Positions 4,324-6,726 of a stretch of DNA of 6,726 bases are shown piece by piece (within the stretch, counting starts at the first letter, position 1; every line of letters begins with the position of its first letter). The position numbers and the translations under genes are program-made. Below the pieces are notes generated by a model. It had not been told where the DNA came from. It searched no databases and saw only the letters and a list, made by a program, of their open reading frames with translations. The stretch comes from Candidatus Cloacimonadota bacterium (GTDB lineage Bacteria > Cloacimonadota > Cloacimonadia > Cloacimonadales > WRIO01), in NCBI GenBank assembly GCA_009782695.1, contig WRIO01000065.1, forward strand, positions 1 to 6,726. The letters are read 5' to 3'.

Positions 4324-6726
4324 ATGAGTTTAGCAAAATTTTCGGTGAACAACAAAGTGGTGGTCAATATGTTTATGATCATCATATTTATACTTGGGTT
4401 TAGCTCGATGATCACCATACCCAAAGAGAGCAGACCTGCTATCGACTTTGGCAGTGCCTCTATCAGAGTAAGCTACCCAGGCGTATCCCCTGCCGAGATA
4501 GAATATCAGATAGTCAAAAAAATAGAAGAACAGATACAAAACCTCGATGATGTGGACTATTATACTTCCAATGCCCAAGAAGGCAGTGCCACTGTGCGTG
4601 TGTTCTTTGACGCAAAAGCCGATAGTGACAAATGCTTCGACAAACTCGTGAACCAAATAGCCAAAATAACAGACTTCCCGCCAGATGCAGGTGACCCTGT
4701 CTTGATGCAAATGAAAATGCGGGAACTCAATGAAATGGCAGACATAGCTCTGACAGGTAGCTTCACCCCAAATACCTTGCGTGAAATAGCTGAGGAGCTG
4801 CAAGAAAGACTACTAAATATACAATATATGTCGAAGGTCGAGATACACGGCGTCCAAGAGCGACAAGTGCATATAGACATAGATATGGATGTGATGAACC
4901 AGCTCGGGCTCACTTTTAGCGAGCTGACAGCCCTCATCCAAAACAGAAACATGAATGTGCCAGGCGGCACTGTGAACTTTGGTCATGCAGAATTTATAGT
5001 TCGGACTATGGGTGAGTTCACCAGCACTTATGAGCTTGGCAGTTTGATAGTAAAATCAGACCAGCAAAGCAGAGCGATATCTCTATCGGACATAGCTGAT
5101 ATCGAGGACGGATTAGAGGAAAGGACAGTGATTTCTAAGCTCGATGGCAAAGACTGCGTCACCCTGCAAGTTTACAAAAAAGCCGAAGGCAATATCATAG
5201 ATGTGATGCAGGAAGTGCGGGAAGTGGTGGCAGAATATGCCGACACAGTGCCGGGCTTGGTTGCGATAGTGCGCAATGACGACAGCATAGATGTCAAAAA
5301 GAGTGTGGTGAACCTTGCCACTTCTGGCGTGCAGGGTATCATCCTGGTATTTATTATTTTATGGCTCTTTATCGGCTACAAGAACTCTATCCTGGTGTCT
5401 ATCGGCATACCTTTTTCCTTCGCTATGACTATCTGGCTAATGACTTATGTCGATATGACCATCAATAATATGTCTATGTTTGGACTGCTACTGGTACTGG
5501 GCTTGATAGTGGACAATTCTATCGTAATCATCGAAAATGTTTGGCGACATATCGAGATGGGGCTCTCTGTAAAAGAGGCGACTATAAAGGGTGCAAACGA
5601 AGTGACAGTGCCTGTGATAGCAGCAGTGGCAACCACCATCGTGGCGTTTTTGCCTATATTGCTGACAGAAGGGCGGATAGGCAGGTTTATCGGCGCTTTT
5701 CCTATCATAGTTACCCTTGCTTTGACAGCTTCTTTTATCCAGAGTGTGATGATACTACCTGCCCATATTACGCAGTTTGTAAAGCCGAAAAAGGTTAGTG
5801 GTCACAAAAAAGACTCGCATTTTTATCATAATATCCAGAGAGGGTATCAGAGAATCCTCTTTATCGTCCTAAAAAATCGTGGAAAGGCTATCCTCACTGT
5901 AACTCTATCCCTTTTTATTTGTGCCTTTGTCCTGCTCTCTGGTCCTATCAAATTTGACTTCTTTCCTCGCAGACCAGCACCTTCCATGACCTTGCGTATC
6001 AAGACACCTGTGGGGACAAACCTGGAAAACACGAACAAAGTGATAGCACAGGTCGAGGAATTTCTGCTCAATATGCCAGAGTCAGTAGATATCGAGGCTA
6101 TCGTCTCCACTGTGGGTCAAATGCGGGAAAACAGGCAGTGGAAAAGGGAAAGCTCAAATGCAGAGCTGAAGCTGGACTTGGTCGATTCGCAAAAAAGGCA
6201 GTTCACGAATCAAGCTATCAGAATGAGGGTCAGAGACTTCCTTAGCTCGCATTCTGGGGTCTATACCTTCTCTTTTGACGAGACCCGTGGTGGTCCACCG
6301 GTCGGGCTTGATATGGATATTCGCGTGCGAGGGGACGACCTGGGCAGATTGGAGTATATAGCCAAATACATCGCAGAAGAGGCAGAGAAACTGCCCGGTG
6401 TGGCGGATATAGAAAATAGCTTTAACCCCGGCAAAGAGGAGCTAAAGCTACTGCCGGTCTATGAAAAATTGGCTATGTATGGCATCACAGTGTCACAGAT
6501 AGCGGGTGTGGTTCGCACGGCTTCACAGGGAACCACTGTAAGCAAATTTCGAGGCACAGGCATAGACGAATACGATGTGATATTGCGAGCAAAAGAGTCG
6601 CAAATCACCAGCTATGAAGATCTAAAACACCTGAAAATAAAGACTGATGCCGGGCAACTAATCCAGCTGGATGAGATAGTAATCTTTGACGCTACACGCG
6701 GCTATGCAGGTATAGACCATTATGAT
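4324..6726 (+). CDS. RND superfamily efflux permease (AcrB-like), 3'-truncated by the window edge
   Basis: 801 codons are open from ATG at 4324 to the last base; complete homologues have about 1,000-1,050 residues, so roughly the last quarter is missing. TM1 lies at about 12-32, then the conserved PKESRPAIDF and VSYPGVSPAEIE motifs. A large periplasmic loop runs to about 333. TM2-TM6 fall at about 335-353, 358-378, 383-405, 429-449 and 456-478, and TM7 at 522-540. The second periplasmic loop includes GGPPVG and KLPGVADIENSFNPGKEEL. TM4 carries the proton-relay signature as VDNSIVIIEN, with Asp397 and Asn398 where AcrB has Asp407-Asp408. The enzyme should couple proton (or other cation) influx to export of an unknown substrate; the rest of the relay (TM10-12) is not visible. 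It starts 5 nt after the adaptor stop and has no clear Shine-Dalgarno sequence, which suggests translational coupling. The pair forms an inner-membrane/periplasm assembly needing an outer-membrane channel, not seen here. Confidence 0.95.
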   Translation, partial: MSLAKFSVNNKVVVNMFMIIIFILGFSSMITIPKESRPAIDFGSASIRVSYPGVSPAEIEYQIVKKIEEQIQNLDDVDYYTSNAQEGSATVRVFFDAKADSDKCFDKLVNQIAKITDFPPDAGDPVLMQMKMRELNEMADIALTGSFTPNTLREIAEELQERLLNIQYMSKVEIHGVQERQVHIDIDMDVMNQLGLTFSELTALIQNRNMNVPGGTVNFGHAEFIVRTMGEFTSTYELGSLIVKSDQQSRAISLSDIADIEDGLEERTVISKLDGKDCVTLQVYKKAEGNIIDVMQEVREVVAEYADTVPGLVAIVRNDDSIDVKKSVVNLATSGVQGIILVFIILWLFIGYKNSILVSIGIPFSFAMTIWLMTYVDMTINNMSMFGLLLVLGLIVDNSIVIIENVWRHIEMGLSVKEATIKGANEVTVPVIAAVATTIVAFLPILLTEGRIGRFIGAFPIIVTLALTASFIQSVMILPAHITQFVKPKKVSGHKKDSHFYHNIQRGYQRILFIVLKNRGKAILTVTLSLFICAFVLLSGPIKFDFFPRRPAPSMTLRIKTPVGTNLENTNKVIAQVEEFLLNMPESVDIEAIVSTVGQMRENRQWKRESSNAELKLDLVDSQKRQFTNQAIRMRVRDFLSSHSGVYTFSFDETRGGPPVGLDMDIRVRGDDLGRLEYIAKYIAEEAEKLPGVADIENSFNPGKEELKLLPVYEKLAMYGITVSQIAGVVRTASQGTTVSKFRGTGIDEYDVILRAKESQITSYEDLKHLKIKTDAGQLIQLDEIVIFDATRGYAGIDHYD

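Noticed and set aside
4330..4970. Long open frames on the minus strand opposite the start of the permease gene
   Set aside because: They overlap a strongly conserved RND coding sequence, their translations show no family motifs, and they lack convincing ribosome binding sites.
5541..5798. An 85-codon + strand frame inside the permease gene
   Set aside because: It lies in another frame across conserved TM5-TM6 of the permease, and its translation has no recognisable domain.

Overview
The window looks like chromosomal DNA from a Gram-negative (diderm) bacterium of moderate-to-low G+C content. Isoleucine is very often encoded by ATA, and intergenic DNA is A/T-rich. The diderm inference rests on a lipoprotein adaptor plus RND permease pair, the kind of machinery that spans two membranes. 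The phylum cannot be fixed from the sequence. Spirochaetota or another non-proteobacterial diderm would fit the gene families, but that is only a guess. All five genes are on the + strand. I see no tRNA, rRNA, CRISPR array, insertion sequence, attachment site or integrase.

Layout: (1) nt 1-959, the 3' part of a PhoR-like sensor histidine kinase (PAS, HisKA and HATPase_c domains) whose start lies before the window. (2) nt 960-1133, an A/T-rich spacer with a 22-bp perfect palindrome abutting a consensus -35 box and a plausible promoter for the next gene. (3) nt 1134-2699, a membrane-anchored putative glycoside hydrolase of the DUF4015 type, with Pro/Glu-rich linkers on both sides of the catalytic-like domain and a 16-residue tandem repeat at the C-terminus. 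(4) nt 2700-2790, a short A/T-rich spacer sharing sequence blocks with the spacer at 960-1133. (5) nt 2791-3198, a small membrane protein with an N-terminal zinc-binding anti-sigma-like domain (zf-HC2). (6) nt 3239-4318, an RND periplasmic adaptor lipoprotein, preceded by a tandemly duplicated Shine-Dalgarno sequence. (7) nt 4324 to the end, an RND permease of which 801 codons are visible; its C-terminal part lies beyond the window.

The last three genes are spaced 40 and 5 nt apart and very probably form one transcription unit: a zinc-finger membrane regulator followed by a two-component inner-membrane/periplasmic efflux assembly. An outer-membrane TolC-like partner is not visible and may lie downstream. 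The DUF4015 protein probably acts on an envelope or extracellular polysaccharide, and the kinase senses an unknown signal, so the window has an envelope theme. A functional link between the kinase, the hydrolase and the efflux operon is inference from proximity only.

I do not see a clearly novel biological system. The points most worth a second look are the anti-sigma-like gene with no adjacent sigma factor at the head of an efflux operon, the palindrome overlapping the -35 box, and the shared sequence blocks in the two spacers flanking the hydrolase gene.
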